DNA of 64,000 bases from DASXKD01 sp963734725 (GCA_963734725.1 CAVTIX010000015.1:186001-250000), one strand, 5' to 3'. Shown: positions 1-8,899, counted from the first letter of the stretch. Made by a program: numbers and translations. Notes: generated by a model from the sequence alone, not told the origin.

Positions 1-113
1 CAGGGCGCACCGGCCCGCGGGCCGACTGACCTTGAACCATGCCCGATCGCGGGCTGACCGCGGCCGCCTCCAGCCGTCATTCCCACTTCTGGCCCGCTGG
101 AGGGTTGCTCACC

Positions 114-1037
114 ATGTCTGTTTTCCCCGGCGTCCCCGTCAACGCCGCTTACCACGTTGTCTCCGGGCTGGCAGGCCTGCTCGCGCCGCTGGCGGGAGGG
201 CTGGCCGCCGCCGTCGCGATCGCCGGTTTCACCGTGGCCATCCGGCTGCTGCTCCTGCCGCTGAGTTACCGCGCGATGCGCGGGATGGCGGCGCAGGCCC
301 GGATCGCGCCCCGGGCACGGGCGCTGCAGAAGCAGCACGCCGGGCAGCCGGACCGGCTGCAGCGCGAGCTGGCCGCCTTGTACCAGTCCGAGGGCACCAG
401 CATGTTCGCCGGGTGCCTGCCTGCTCTGGCGCAGTGGCCCGTCCTCAGCGTCGTGTACCTGCTGTTCCGGTCGCCGCGCATCGCCGGGGCCCCGAACACG
501 CTGCTCAGCCACGGCCTGTTCGGCGCGCCGCTGGGCAGCCACTGGCTGGGCGGGGCCGGGCCGCTCAGCGCGCAGGGCGCGGTGTTCGCTGGCTTGTTCC
601 TGCTATTGGCCGGCATCGGCTGGCTGTCGGCCAGGCTGGCGCGCCGCATCGGCGCCCCGGCCGCGCGGCCGGGCACGCGCGCCGCCGGGCCAGGCACCAC
701 AGCCACCCGGCTGACCCACACCACAGCCACCCGGCCGACCCGCACCCCGGCCACCCGGCCCGCCGTCACGACCAGCGGGCCAGGCGCCACGACCGCCCGG
801 CCGGCCCGGACCACGGTCACCGGGCCGGCCGAGACAAGCCCGGGCGGCGGCGTCGCGTCGATGTCCGCCGCCCTGGCCCGCGCGCTGCCGTACTTCACCG
901 TGGTGGTGGCCGCGTTCGTGCCGCTGGCGGCCGGGGTGTACCTGCTGACGACCACCGCCTGGACGCTGGCCGAGCGGGCCTTCGTGCAGCGTGCCCTGGT
1001 CTCCGGGCCGGGCGTTGACGGCCAGGACGGGGACTGA
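114..1037 (+). CDS. YidC/Oxa1-family membrane protein insertase
   Basis: A 307-residue protein of the YidC/Oxa1 family, which inserts proteins into the cytoplasmic membrane with or without SecYEG. The core is visible at residues 20-120: a hydrophobic segment leads into RLLLLPLSYRAM, then a basic amphipathic region (QARIAPRARALQKQ) and a second hydrophobic segment around PALAQWPVLSVVYLLF, in the family's order. Residues 185-245 are a low-complexity Thr/Arg/Pro linker, and a last membrane segment lies at 258-280. The ATG at 114 is chosen over an upstream ATG at 39 because GGAGGG at 99-104 sits at good spacing. The Thr/Arg/Pro linker is unusual. This is probably a paralogue, not the housekeeping copy, since no rnpA or jag neighbours are visible. 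Confidence 0.8.
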   Translation: MSVFPGVPVNAAYHVVSGLAGLLAPLAGGLAAAVAIAGFTVAIRLLLLPLSYRAMRGMAAQARIAPRARALQKQHAGQPDRLQRELAALYQSEGTSMFAGCLPALAQWPVLSVVYLLFRSPRIAGAPNTLLSHGLFGAPLGSHWLGGAGPLSAQGAVFAGLFLLLAGIGWLSARLARRIGAPAARPGTRAAGPGTTATRLTHTTATRPTRTPATRPAVTTSGPGATTARPARTTVTGPAETSPGGGVASMSAALARALPYFTVVVAAFVPLAAGVYLLTTTAWTLAERAFVQRALVSGPGVDGQDGD

Positions 1038-1078
1038 CTGACACCCACTAGAAACCGGGCCGGAATGCGGGCGGAGAA

Positions 1079-1114
1079 TTGGCTTGGCAAGACCTATACT
1101 CGGTATAATACTGA
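1079..1114 (+). promoter_or_regulatory. Promoter and probable PadR operator
   Basis: A TATAAT hexamer at 1104-1109 lies inside a 15-bp imperfect palindrome, TCGGTATAATACTGA (1100-1114), in which 12 of 15 positions match the reverse complement. Possible -35 elements are TTGGCT (1079-1084) or TTGGCA (1084-1089), neither at ideal spacing. A palindrome over the -10 box just before a PadR gene suggests autorepression of the PadR-ABC operon; this is inferred. Confidence 0.5.
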
Positions 1115-1139
1115 GCATGATGCACGCTTGGAGGGTCGC

Positions 1140-1748
1140 ATGAGCGTCCGGCACGCACTGCTCGCGCTGCTCAGCGAGGGCCCGAAGTACGGCCTGCAGC
1201 TTCGTGAGGAGTTCGAGGCCAGGACCGGTGAGGTCTGGCCGCTGAACGTCGGCCAGGTGTACACGACGCTGCAGCGCCTGGAGCGGGACGGGCTGGTCGA
1301 GTCCGACGACAGCACGGACGAGGGCCCGCAGAAGGGGTTCCGTATCACCGCCGGGGGCGCGGAGGAACTGGCCGCATGGCTGCGCACCCCGCCCGACCTC
1401 AGCTCGCCGCCCCGCGATGAGCTGGTGATGAAGGTGCTGGTGGCGCTACGGGTTCCCGGTGTGGACGTGCACGACGTGATCCAGGTGCACCGCCGCTACC
1501 TGGTGGAGCTGATGCAGCAGTGGACCCGGCTGAAAGACGACGAGGCCGACTTCGACCTCGGCCTGGCGCTGGTGGTGGACGCGGAACTGTTCCGGCTGGA
1601 CTCGGTCATCCGGTGGCTGGACGCCGCAGAGGGCCGCCTCAAGCGGGCCGCTGCCGACCAGGCTACCGAGAGCACGACCACCCCCGCCCTCCAGCTTGCT
1701 CCCGCGCCGCTGCCGAACCTGCGGCGCCGGACGGGGATGCGCAGATGA
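1140..1748 (+). CDS. PadR-family transcriptional regulator
   Basis: A 202-residue PadR-family winged-helix repressor. The N-terminal 80 residues carry the typical pattern: MSVRHALLALLSEGPKYG, then LREEFEARTGEVWPLNVGQVY and the wing TTLQRLERDGLVES. The second half is the helical Vir_C-type dimerisation domain. The ATG at 1140 is used because GGAGGG (1130-1135) precedes it and because the family starts here; an upstream in-frame ATG at 1065 adds non-homologous residues. It is followed after 70 bases by an ABC ATPase and FtsX-like permease, a classic PadR-controlled exporter cassette, and probably represses it in response to a toxic ligand. Confidence 0.9.
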   Translation: MSVRHALLALLSEGPKYGLQLREEFEARTGEVWPLNVGQVYTTLQRLERDGLVESDDSTDEGPQKGFRITAGGAEELAAWLRTPPDLSSPPRDELVMKVLVALRVPGVDVHDVIQVHRRYLVELMQQWTRLKDDEADFDLGLALVVDAELFRLDSVIRWLDAAEGRLKRAAADQATESTTTPALQLAPAPLPNLRRRTGMRR

Positions 1749-1818
1749 GGCACGCATACCGCGGCCTTCGACCGATCAAATTGCCTGCAACACGACGGGG
1801 GCCCGAGGAGGCCATGAG

Positions 1819-2544
1819 ATGAGCATGCTGGAACTGCGCGGCGTGACGAAGGTCTACGGACAGGGCGCCACCGTAGTGAACGCCCTGGGCGGTGTGGATC
1901 TGACGGTAGAGCCTGGCGCGATGGTGGCGGTGATGGGGCCGAGCGGCTCGGGCAAGTCCACACTGCTCACGATCGCCGGGAGCCTGGAGGAGCCGACAGA
2001 GGGCGAGGTGCTGATCGACGGCGCCCCGCTGTCGCGAATGTCGCGTAACGCCAAGGCCAGGCTGCGGCGCCGCTCGATTGGGTACGTGTTCCAGGACTTC
2101 AACCTGCTGCCCGGGCTGACCGCGGTGGAGAACGTCGCCCTGCCGCTGGAGCTCGACGGCATTTCCGGCCGGCGCGCCCGTGCGGCCGGGAAGCGGGCCC
2201 TTGACGATCTGGGCCTGTCCGAGCGGGCGGACCAGTTCCCCGACCAGCTTTCCGGCGGCGAGCGGCAGCGGGTAGCCATCGCTCGCGCGGTGGTGGGCGA
2301 CCGCCACGTGCTGCTCGCCGACGAGCCGTCCGGTGCGCTCGACTCGGTGAACGGCGAGGCGGTGATGCGCCTGGTGCACGACGCGTGCAAGCGCGGCGTC
2401 GCCGCCGTCGTCGTGACCCACGACGCGCAACTGGCCTCCTGGGCCGACCGCGTGGTGTTCTTGCGCGACGGCCATGTCGTGGACCAGACCGCGCCGCCCG
2501 CCGGGCCGGAATCGCTGCTCACCACCCCGGGCCAGTTGCAATGA
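1819..2544 (+). CDS. ABC transporter ATP-binding protein (MacB/LolD type)
   Basis: A 241-residue ATPase of the MacB/LolD subfamily, which powers FtsX-like permeases. Walker A is GPSGSGKST at residues 40-48, the Q-loop is in YVFQDFNLLPGLTAVENV, the signature is LSGGERQRVAIARA and Walker B is VLLADEPSGALD followed by the H-loop VTHD. The ATG at 1819 has GAGGAGG at 1805-1811. The stop codon overlaps the start of the permease (ATGA, 2541-2544), so the two are translationally coupled. Together with the upstream PadR gene they form an inducible export or lipoprotein-release type system; the substrate is unknown. Confidence 0.93.
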   Translation: MSMLELRGVTKVYGQGATVVNALGGVDLTVEPGAMVAVMGPSGSGKSTLLTIAGSLEEPTEGEVLIDGAPLSRMSRNAKARLRRRSIGYVFQDFNLLPGLTAVENVALPLELDGISGRRARAAGKRALDDLGLSERADQFPDQLSGGERQRVAIARAVVGDRHVLLADEPSGALDSVNGEAVMRLVHDACKRGVAAVVVTHDAQLASWADRVVFLRDGHVVDQTAPPAGPESLLTTPGQLQ

Positions 2545-5081
2545 GCACGGCACTCCGGGAGAGGCCGGCCGCCCCGGCGCCCTCGGCCGGCGCCCGGAAC
2601 GGGGGCGTGCCGGCCCGCCGCGCGGTGACCCGCTGGGCGTGGCGCATGTTCCGCCGCGAGTGGCGGCAGCAACTGCTGGTCCTGGCGCTGATCACGGTCG
2701 CGGTGGCCGCCACCATCATCGGCGCGGCAGCGGCCACGAACAGCCCGCCGCCGGCCCACGCCGGCTTCGGCACCGCCCGGGACATGGCCACGTTCCAGGC
2801 GCCTGACCCGCACATGGCTAGCCAGATCGCGGCGCTCCAGCAGCGGTTCCACCCGATCGACGTCATCGAGAACCAGACCTTCGCCATCCCCGGCTCGATC
2901 AACACCTACCAGCTCCGCGCGCAGAACCCGCACGGACCGTACGGGCAGCCGATGCTCTCCCTGGTCTCCGGGCACTTCCCCACGGGGGCAGACCAGGTAG
3001 CCGTGACCAGCGGGGTAGCGTCCGACTTCGGGCTGCGGATCGGCAGCGTGTGGCACCAGGATGGCACCGCGTGGACCGTCGTCGGCATCGTGCAGAACCC
3101 GCAGAGCCTGCTGGACGAGTTCGCCCTCGTGGCACCCGGCCAGGTCCACAGCCCAACCCAGGTCACCGTGCTGTTCGACGGGCACGGCCACCCTCCCGCC
3201 GGGGTCGCCCAGAACATCACGGCCGCCGGATCGCAGACGCAGGCCAACGTGGTCAACCCCGATAGCATCTCGGTCGCGGGCCTCGTCGTCGGGATGCTGC
3301 TCATCGCCCTGGTCGCGGTCGGCGGCTTCACCGTGCTGGCGCAGCGCCGGCTGCGGTCCCTCGGCATGCTCGCCTCGACGGGCGCCACCGACCGGCACGT
3401 CCGCCTCGTGGTGCTGGCCAACGGCGCCGTCGTCGGCATCGCCGGCGCCGTCCTCGGCCTGGTGCTCGGGCTGGCCGGCTGGCTGGCCTACCGGCCCGCG
3501 CTGGAGCAGAGCGCGCACCACCTGATCGGCATGTTCGCCCTGCCGTGGGGGGTGATCGCCCTGGCGCTGCTGCTGGCCGTGGTGGCTGCCGTCTTCGCGG
3601 CGTGGCTGCCGGCCCGGGCCATCACCAAGGTCCCCATCGTGACCGCCCTGTCCGGGCGGCCCGCCCCGCCCAAGCAGGTGCGCCGCTCGGCCGTGCCCGG
3701 CCTGGTCCTGCTGGTGATCGCGTTCATCCTGTTCGGCTGGTCGGGCAGCAGTGGCAACGGCAATTCAGGCCTGCCGAAGCTGGCCCTCGGCCTGGTCGTG
3801 CTCATCGTGGCGGTGATCCTGCTGGCCCCGTTCTGCCTGGCCGTGCTGGCCAGGCTGGGCAAGCGGACCCCGATCTCGGTGCGCCTGGCGCTGCGGGACC
3901 TGTCCCGCTACCGGGCCCGCTCCGGCTCGGCGCTCGCCGCGATCAGCATCGGCATCCTGATCGCCGTGATCATCTCGGTGGCCACGGCGGCCCGGTACGC
4001 GAACGTGCTCGACTACGCCGGGCCGAACCTGGCGTCGAACCAGCTCATCGTCTACACGCCCAACGGCCAGGGCAGCGGCCCGAATGGCCCGGGCACCCCA
4101 CCGTCGGCGGCCACGATCCGGTCGATGGCGGCCAAGGCGCACGCCATCGCCACCGACCTCGGTTCCCGGGATGTCGTCGAACTCGAGTCCACCGACGCCG
4201 GTCTCAACCACAACGGGGGCGGCCGCAACTGGTCCGGGCCCCTGTATGTGGCCACCCCGCAGTTGCTGCATGCCTTCGGGATCACGAGTTCCCAGTACAG
4301 CCCCACGGCCGACATCCTCACCATGCGGCCCGGGCTGTCCGGCCTCTCCGGGATGCAACTCAACTACGGCAACGCCAAGGGCCCCGGACCTTCTAGCCCG
4401 GGACCGGGCCAGAACCCGAGCTCGTTCCCCTGCCCGAGGGGCAGTTGCGTGGCCAACCCGCAGATCCAGGAGGTCAGCGCGCTGCCGTCCGGCACGTCGG
4501 CACCGAATACGGTGATCACCGAGCACGCCGTCCGTACGCTCGGCTTGCAGACTGGCCCCGGCAGCGTCAACGGCTGGCTGATCCAGACCGCCAACCCGCT
4601 CACCAGCGCGCAGAACCACAACGCCCAAGTGGCGGCCGCGGCCGCGAACCTGAGCGTGGAGACGCGGTCGAGCGTGCCCACCTCGGCGACGATCGTCAAC
4701 TGGGCCACCGTGTTCGGCATCGTCCTGGCGCTGGCCATCCTGGCCATGAGCGTCGGCCTGATCCGCAGCGAAACCGCCCGCGACCTGCGCACCCTGGCCG
4801 CCACCGGAGCCAGCGGCCGAACCCGCCGCAACATCACCGCCGCGACCGCCGGCGCGCTCGGCTTCACCGGCGCGGTGCTCGGCACGGTGGGTGGCTACGT
4901 GGGCACCGCGGGCTGGTTCCGCACTAACTCGCTCAACGGCGGCCTGACCGCGATCTTTACCACGGTCCCGGTCACCAACCTACTGATCATCCTGATCGGC
5001 ATGCCGCTGGTCGCGGCCATCGGCGGCTGGATCTTCGCCGGCCGCCAGCCCCGCGACCTGGGACACCAGCCGCTCGAATAA
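2541..5081 (+). CDS. FtsX-like ABC transporter permease
   Basis: An 846-residue permease with two FtsX/MacB domains. A first membrane helix near residues 45-65 is followed by an extracytoplasmic region with MacB periplasmic-core features, then three helices around residues 245-360, a second repeat beginning near residue 385, another extracytoplasmic loop and three C-terminal helices. Predicted helices alternate with Pro/Gly-rich extracellular parts. It pairs with the ATPase whose stop overlaps its start. The length and duplicated architecture are usual for actinomycete exporters next to PadR genes, often linked to resistance to membrane-active compounds. Confidence 0.9.
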   Translation: MSTALRERPAAPAPSAGARNGGVPARRAVTRWAWRMFRREWRQQLLVLALITVAVAATIIGAAAATNSPPPAHAGFGTARDMATFQAPDPHMASQIAALQQRFHPIDVIENQTFAIPGSINTYQLRAQNPHGPYGQPMLSLVSGHFPTGADQVAVTSGVASDFGLRIGSVWHQDGTAWTVVGIVQNPQSLLDEFALVAPGQVHSPTQVTVLFDGHGHPPAGVAQNITAAGSQTQANVVNPDSISVAGLVVGMLLIALVAVGGFTVLAQRRLRSLGMLASTGATDRHVRLVVLANGAVVGIAGAVLGLVLGLAGWLAYRPALEQSAHHLIGMFALPWGVIALALLLAVVAAVFAAWLPARAITKVPIVTALSGRPAPPKQVRRSAVPGLVLLVIAFILFGWSGSSGNGNSGLPKLALGLVVLIVAVILLAPFCLAVLARLGKRTPISVRLALRDLSRYRARSGSALAAISIGILIAVIISVATAARYANVLDYAGPNLASNQLIVYTPNGQGSGPNGPGTPPSAATIRSMAAKAHAIATDLGSRDVVELESTDAGLNHNGGGRNWSGPLYVATPQLLHAFGITSSQYSPTADILTMRPGLSGLSGMQLNYGNAKGPGPSSPGPGQNPSSFPCPRGSCVANPQIQEVSALPSGTSAPNTVITEHAVRTLGLQTGPGSVNGWLIQTANPLTSAQNHNAQVAAAAANLSVETRSSVPTSATIVNWATVFGIVLALAILAMSVGLIRSETARDLRTLAATGASGRTRRNITAATAGALGFTGAVLGTVGGYVGTAGWFRTNSLNGGLTAIFTTVPVTNLLIILIGMPLVAAIGGWIFAGRQPRDLGHQPLE

Positions 5082-5096
5082 CCGCGCCTGTCCGCC

Positions 5097-5136
5097 CGCC
5101 TGGCCGCGGTCCCGCGCGGGGGGTCGCGGCCAGGCG
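5097..5136 (+). terminator. Hairpin after the PadR-ABC operon
   Basis: Perfect 12-bp arms (5097-5108 and 5125-5136) enclose a 16-base G/C-rich loop, 16 bases after the permease stop. There is no T run, as is common for actinomycete terminators. Confidence 0.6.
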
Positions 5137-5166
5137 CCGCTCTGTGCCAGATCCGGGCTGGCGCGC

Positions 5167-5205
5167 TTGCCGCCCTCGACTATTCATCTGTATAGTTTGC
5201 TATAC
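5167..5205 (+). promoter_or_regulatory. Promoter with probable TetR operator
   Basis: TTGCCG (5167-5172) and TATAGT (5191-5196) are separated by 18 bases. The -10 lies inside an inverted repeat, GTATAG-TTTG-CTATAC (5190-5205), with perfect 6-bp arms. The size and position suit binding of the TetR regulator encoded just downstream, giving autoregulation of the TetR-ABC operon. The binding itself is inferred. Confidence 0.55.
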
Positions 5206-5258
5206 GGATCAACAGAAAACTGTCTGCCCGTACAGCACTCGTAGGCCAGTGAGCCCAG

Positions 5259-6008
5259 GTGCCGCGGGTGACGGCGCAACGTGGTTCGGGCCGGCGCGTC
5301 ATCGTGGCGTGGGCGGGCGGGACCACACGGCAGGTGAACGTGGTGGCAAGCGCAGCCGGGGAACGGTCCGCCGAGGACCTGACGGCCCGGGCGCGGATCC
5401 GCGACGCGGCGCTGGAGTTGTTCGCCGAGCGCGGCATGGACGGAGCCACGATCCGGGACATCGCCAAGGCAGCCGGGGTCTCCGGCGGCCTGGTCCGGCA
5501 CCACTTCGGGTCCAAGGACGACCTGCGGGCCGCCTGTGACTCCTACGCGCTGGACCAGCTCATGCAGATCAAGGAGCAGGCGGTGCTGGATGGCCAGCTC
5601 GCCAACCCCAGCTTCATGTCTGCCGCCCACCCCACCGTGCTGCTGCTCTACCGCTACCTGGCCCGCTCCCTGGTAGATGGCTCACCGGCCGCCGCAGCAA
5701 TGTTCGACGAGATGGTGGAATTGGGCGAGGCATGGCTCGCCGCGCACAACCCCGGCCAGATGGCCGACCCGCGCGGCTACTCGGCGGTGCTGGTGGCGAT
5801 GCAGACCGGCATGCTCATGATGCACGGCCAGGTCTCCCGCTGGCTCGGCGCCGACATCTTCACCACTGAGGGGCACCTGCGGCTCACCGAGGCGCTGATC
5901 GACTTCTTCTCCCAGCCGCTGCTCAGCCCGGAACTCGCCGAACAGGCGCGGATGGCGGTGCGGCACCTCCAGACGCAGCAACCGGCGGCAGGAAGGCCAG
6001 CGCGATGA
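5259..6008 (+). CDS. TetR-family transcriptional regulator
   Basis: A TetR-type repressor. The DNA-binding domain is clear: ARIRDAALELFAERGMDG, then TIRDIAKAAGVSGGLVRHHF, then SKDDLRAA. The rest is an all-helical ligand-binding domain. The start is uncertain: GTG at 5259 gives 249 residues, but GTG at 5343 with AGGTGA at 5332-5337 would give a more usual length of about 221. The stop overlaps the next ATG (ATGA at 6005-6008), so it is translationally coupled to the ABC ATPase. It probably represses this exporter operon through the palindrome at 5190-5205. Confidence 0.9.
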   Translation: MPRVTAQRGSGRRVIVAWAGGTTRQVNVVASAAGERSAEDLTARARIRDAALELFAERGMDGATIRDIAKAAGVSGGLVRHHFGSKDDLRAACDSYALDQLMQIKEQAVLDGQLANPSFMSAAHPTVLLLYRYLARSLVDGSPAAAAMFDEMVELGEAWLAAHNPGQMADPRGYSAVLVAMQTGMLMMHGQVSRWLGADIFTTEGHLRLTEALIDFFSQPLLSPELAEQARMAVRHLQTQQPAAGRPAR

Positions 6009-6913
6009 CCCCGTTGGACAAGGCGACCAGACCGATCCAGGCCGAGGGCCTGACCAAGCGCTACGGCGAGACGCTGGCCCTCGGCGGCCTCGATCTGTCG
6101 ATCGAGCCTGGCGAGGTGTACGGCTACCTGGGGCCGAACGGGGCCGGGAAGACAACGACGATCCGGCTGCTGCTCGGGATCCACCGGCCCACCCGCGGCC
6201 GCGCCGCGCTGTTCGGCATCGACGCGTGGGCTGACCCGGTGGAAGCGCACCGCCGGGTCGCCTACGTCTCCGGCGAGCCGTTCCTGTGGCCGGGCATGAC
6301 CGGGGCGGAGACGATCGAGTTCCTCGCCCGGCTGCACGGCGGGACGAACCGGGCCTACCGGGACGAGCTTGTGCAGCGCTTCGAGCTCGACACCAAGAAG
6401 AAGGTGCGGGCGCTGTCGAAGGGCAACCGGCAGAAGGTGCAACTCGTCGCCGCGCTGGCCACCCGGGCGGACCTGCTGGTGCTGGACGAGCCCACCAGCG
6501 GCCTTGACCCGCTCATGGAGATGGCGTTCCGGGAGTGCATACGCGAGGCCAAGGAACGCGGGCAGGCGGTCTTCCTCTCCTCGCACATCCTCAGCGAGGT
6601 CGAGGCGCTCTGCGACCGGGTCGGCATCCTCAGGGAAGGCAGGCTGGTCGATCAGGGCACGCTCGCGGAATTGCGCCACCTGAGCACGCAGACCGTGGAG
6701 GTGACGTTCTCCGACCGGGTGCCGCAGCTTCCCCCGCTGCCCGGGGTGCAGGTCAACCAGGCGGGGCCGAACGCGCTGCGGTTCGAGGTCAGCGGCAGCG
6801 TCGGACCGGTCATCAACGCCCTCGCCGGGCATCCGGTGACCGCGCTGGTCAGCCGGGAGCCCTCCCTGGAGGAGATCTTCATGCACCACTACGACGGTCA
6901 TGCCGGCCATTAA
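6005..6913 (+). CDS. ABC transporter ATP-binding protein (DrrA-like)
   Basis: A 302-residue ATPase of the drug-exporter type. Walker A is GPNGAGKTT at residues 43-51, Walker B is LLVLDEPTSGLD and the H-loop is in FLSSHILSEVE. The signature motif is degenerate (ALSKGNRQK in place of LSGGQ), as is common in this subfamily. A C-terminal regulatory tail of about 80 residues follows. The gene overlaps its upstream TetR gene by 4 bases and its downstream permease by 14, so the three form one tightly coupled operon. Confidence 0.92.
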   Translation: MTPLDKATRPIQAEGLTKRYGETLALGGLDLSIEPGEVYGYLGPNGAGKTTTIRLLLGIHRPTRGRAALFGIDAWADPVEAHRRVAYVSGEPFLWPGMTGAETIEFLARLHGGTNRAYRDELVQRFELDTKKKVRALSKGNRQKVQLVAALATRADLLVLDEPTSGLDPLMEMAFRECIREAKERGQAVFLSSHILSEVEALCDRVGILREGRLVDQGTLAELRHLSTQTVEVTFSDRVPQLPPLPGVQVNQAGPNALRFEVSGSVGPVINALAGHPVTALVSREPSLEEIFMHHYDGHAGH

Positions 6914-8552
6914 AGCCGAAGCGCCGCCTCGGCCGCGGGTGCACCGGGGCGCCCGGTCTGGCAGCGGGCCGGCCGGTGCCCTCATCGGCCGGGCGTTCCG
7001 TGATGCCCGGACGCTGACGATCGTTTTCACCTACCTGTTCGCCGTCTACTCCTTTGTCCAGCCGGTCGGCTACCGCCGCGTGTACACCACACAAGCCAGT
7101 CGTGAGGCGTTCGCGCGCAGCTTCGCCACGAACCCCGGCCTGCGCCTGCTCTACGGCGAGCCACACAACGTGGCCACGGTCGCCGGTTACACCGGCTGGC
7201 GGGTCGGCGGGGTGCTGGCCATCGCCGCGGCGATCTTCGGCGTCCTGGCCGCGGTGCGGGCCCTGCGCGGCGAGGAGGACGCGGGCCGCACCGAACTCGT
7301 GCTCGCCGGGATCGTCAGCCGCCGCACCGTGTACCTGTCCGCGATGGCCGCGATCGGGGCAGCCACGCTGGTGCTGTGGGCCGCGGAGTTCGCCGGGTTC
7401 GCGGTCGGCGGGCTTCCGGTGGGCGGCTCGGCGTACCTTTCCTTGACCACCGCCGCGGTCATCCCGGTCTTCGCCGGAATCGGCGCGGTGGCGAGCCAGA
7501 TCGCCCCGTCGCGTCGTTTGGCAGCGGAAATCAGTGGCGGCGCAGTCGGACTGTTCTTCCTGCTAAGGGTGATCGCGGACACGGTGGCCGGGGCGGGCTG
7601 GCTGCGCTGGGTGACGCCGCTCGGCTGGGCCGAGGAAATGCGGCCGTTCGCCGGCGCCCGGCCGGTGGTGCTGCTGCTTCCGGTGGTGGCCACCGCACTG
7701 CTCCTCGGCGTCGCGGCGCGGCTCGGTGCGACCCGGGACGTTGGCAGCGGCTTGATCCGGGAGCGGACCGGCGCCAGCCCGCGCCTGTGGCTGCTCTCCT
7801 CGCCGACCGCGCAGGCGCTGCGCGGCCAGCGCGACGGCCTGATCGCGTGGGCCGGCGGCTTCGCGGTGTTCTCGTTCATCCTCGGCGTGGTCGCCAGCAG
7901 CGTCTCCTCGTCCGGGATCCCCGCGGGCGCCGACCGTCAGATCGCCAAGCTCGGCGTGGGCTCGGTCCTGACGCCGTCCGGCTATCTCGCCTTCGTCTTC
8001 TTCTTCTGCGTGCTGGGGATCAGCATGTTCGCCTGCGCCCAGGTCGGGTCCGCCCGACGGGAGGAAGCTGGCCAGCAACTGGAGACTCTGCTGGCCCTGC
8101 CGGTGGGGCGGACCGGCTGGCTGGCCGGGCGACTGCTTCTCGCTGCCTGCGCCGCCGCGGTGATCGCCCTGCTGTCCGGCCTGCTCACCTGGGCCGGGGC
8201 CATCGCGGGCGGGACCAGCGTCCCGGTGGGCCAGATGCTCGAGGCCGGGGCGAACTGCCTGCCGACGGCCCTGTTGTTCCTGGGCATCGCCGCCCTGGCG
8301 TACGCGGCTGTGCCGCGGGCCAGCACCGCGATCAGCTACGGGGTCCTGGTGCTGACCTTTCTGTGGCAGGTGGTCGGCGCGCTGCTCGGGGCACCAGGCT
8401 GGCTGGCCGGGCTGACGCCGTTCGCGCACATCGGGCTGGTGCCCGTGGAGCCGTTCCGCGCCACCGCGGCCGTGGTCATGATCGGGATCGGCCTGGCCGC
8501 TACGGTGGCCGCTCTCGCGGTGTTCCGCCGCCGCGACCTCATCGCCGCCTGA
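6900..8552 (+). CDS. ABC-2 type exporter permease (12-TM polyketide-exporter type)
   Basis: A 550-residue integral membrane protein with about 12 predicted helices in two six-helix halves. The order of helices and the long central cytoplasmic loop fit the large single-subunit permeases annotated as polyketide antibiotic exporters (TnrB3-like). Hydrophobic blocks include residues 35-60, 95-125 and 150-190 in the first half and 320-350, 360-380, 410-450 and 480-540 in the second. It overlaps the ATPase gene by 14 bases. Its role is inferred to be drug or lipid export under TetR control. Confidence 0.87.
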   Translation: MPAIKAEAPPRPRVHRGARSGSGPAGALIGRAFRDARTLTIVFTYLFAVYSFVQPVGYRRVYTTQASREAFARSFATNPGLRLLYGEPHNVATVAGYTGWRVGGVLAIAAAIFGVLAAVRALRGEEDAGRTELVLAGIVSRRTVYLSAMAAIGAATLVLWAAEFAGFAVGGLPVGGSAYLSLTTAAVIPVFAGIGAVASQIAPSRRLAAEISGGAVGLFFLLRVIADTVAGAGWLRWVTPLGWAEEMRPFAGARPVVLLLPVVATALLLGVAARLGATRDVGSGLIRERTGASPRLWLLSSPTAQALRGQRDGLIAWAGGFAVFSFILGVVASSVSSSGIPAGADRQIAKLGVGSVLTPSGYLAFVFFFCVLGISMFACAQVGSARREEAGQQLETLLALPVGRTGWLAGRLLLAACAAAVIALLSGLLTWAGAIAGGTSVPVGQMLEAGANCLPTALLFLGIAALAYAAVPRASTAISYGVLVLTFLWQVVGALLGAPGWLAGLTPFAHIGLVPVEPFRATAAVVMIGIGLAATVAALAVFRRRDLIAA

Positions 8553-8629
8553 CCGCCGCTCGCCCACGGCCCCGCCCGCACCAGCCGCCGCACCCGAACC
8601 AGCCCCTGCGGCCCTGTGTTCCATGATCA

Positions 8630-8666
8630 CGGGATTCTGTTCAAAACTGTTTTGAACAGAATCCCG
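8630..8666. repeat. 37-bp perfect palindrome at the left side of the recombinase island
   Basis: The arms 8630-8647 and 8649-8666 are exact reverse complements around a single central T at 8648. The sequence is AT-rich compared with the region. It lies 78 bases after the ABC permease and on the recombinase side of the exporter operon. It could be a terminator, a regulator-binding site or a recombination site; the near-zero spacer and A/T composition make it unlike the other terminators here. Confidence 0.8.
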
Positions 8667-8703
8667 CATCCTCGCGCAATGCGACTTCGGTTGTTGCTGT
8701 CAT
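8641..8703 (-). CDS. Short ORF with strong ribosome binding site, ending inside the palindrome
   Basis: A 20-codon reading frame beginning MTATTEVALREDAG and ending with TGA inside the 37-bp palindrome. It is far too short to identify. The reason to list it is the start: AGGAGGA (plus-strand positions 8711-8717) stands 7 bases before the ATG, one of the best ribosome binding sites in the window. Upstream are two direct copies of ACTGGTG and a weak promoter-like TTGTCA. It is either a real small peptide gene of the mobile island or the 5' stub of a gene cut at the island's left junction. Confidence 0.35.
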   Translation of the reverse strand: MTATTEVALREDAGFCSKQF

Positions 8704-8843
8704 TGTGCTATCCTCCTGGGTCTCACCAGTCCCACCAGTAACAGTGTAACCCGGGGGGATGTGACAACCGGGCAAAGTGGCGCTTGACCAGCCGAGACGC
8801 CAGAGCTGGATGCCCTCTCCGGCGCTCCCAGGCGCACGCTGCG

Positions 8844-8878
8844 ACAGCCCCGCGCCTTTCGGGGTGCGGGGGGGCTGT
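8844..8878 (-). terminator. Hairpin after the serine recombinase gene
   Basis: ACAGCCCC (8844-8851) pairs with GGGGCTGT (8871-8878), with further G/C pairing inside. It begins 22 bases beyond the recombinase stop codon on the minus strand. There is no U tract, so the role is inferred from position. Confidence 0.5.
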
Positions 8879-8899
8879 AGGCCGGGCTGTCTTGCTGTC

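Noticed and set aside
1854..3521. Minus-strand ORFs of several hundred codons across the first ABC operon
   Set aside because: They have His/Arg/Gln-rich shadow composition and lie opposite well-defined ATPase and permease genes.
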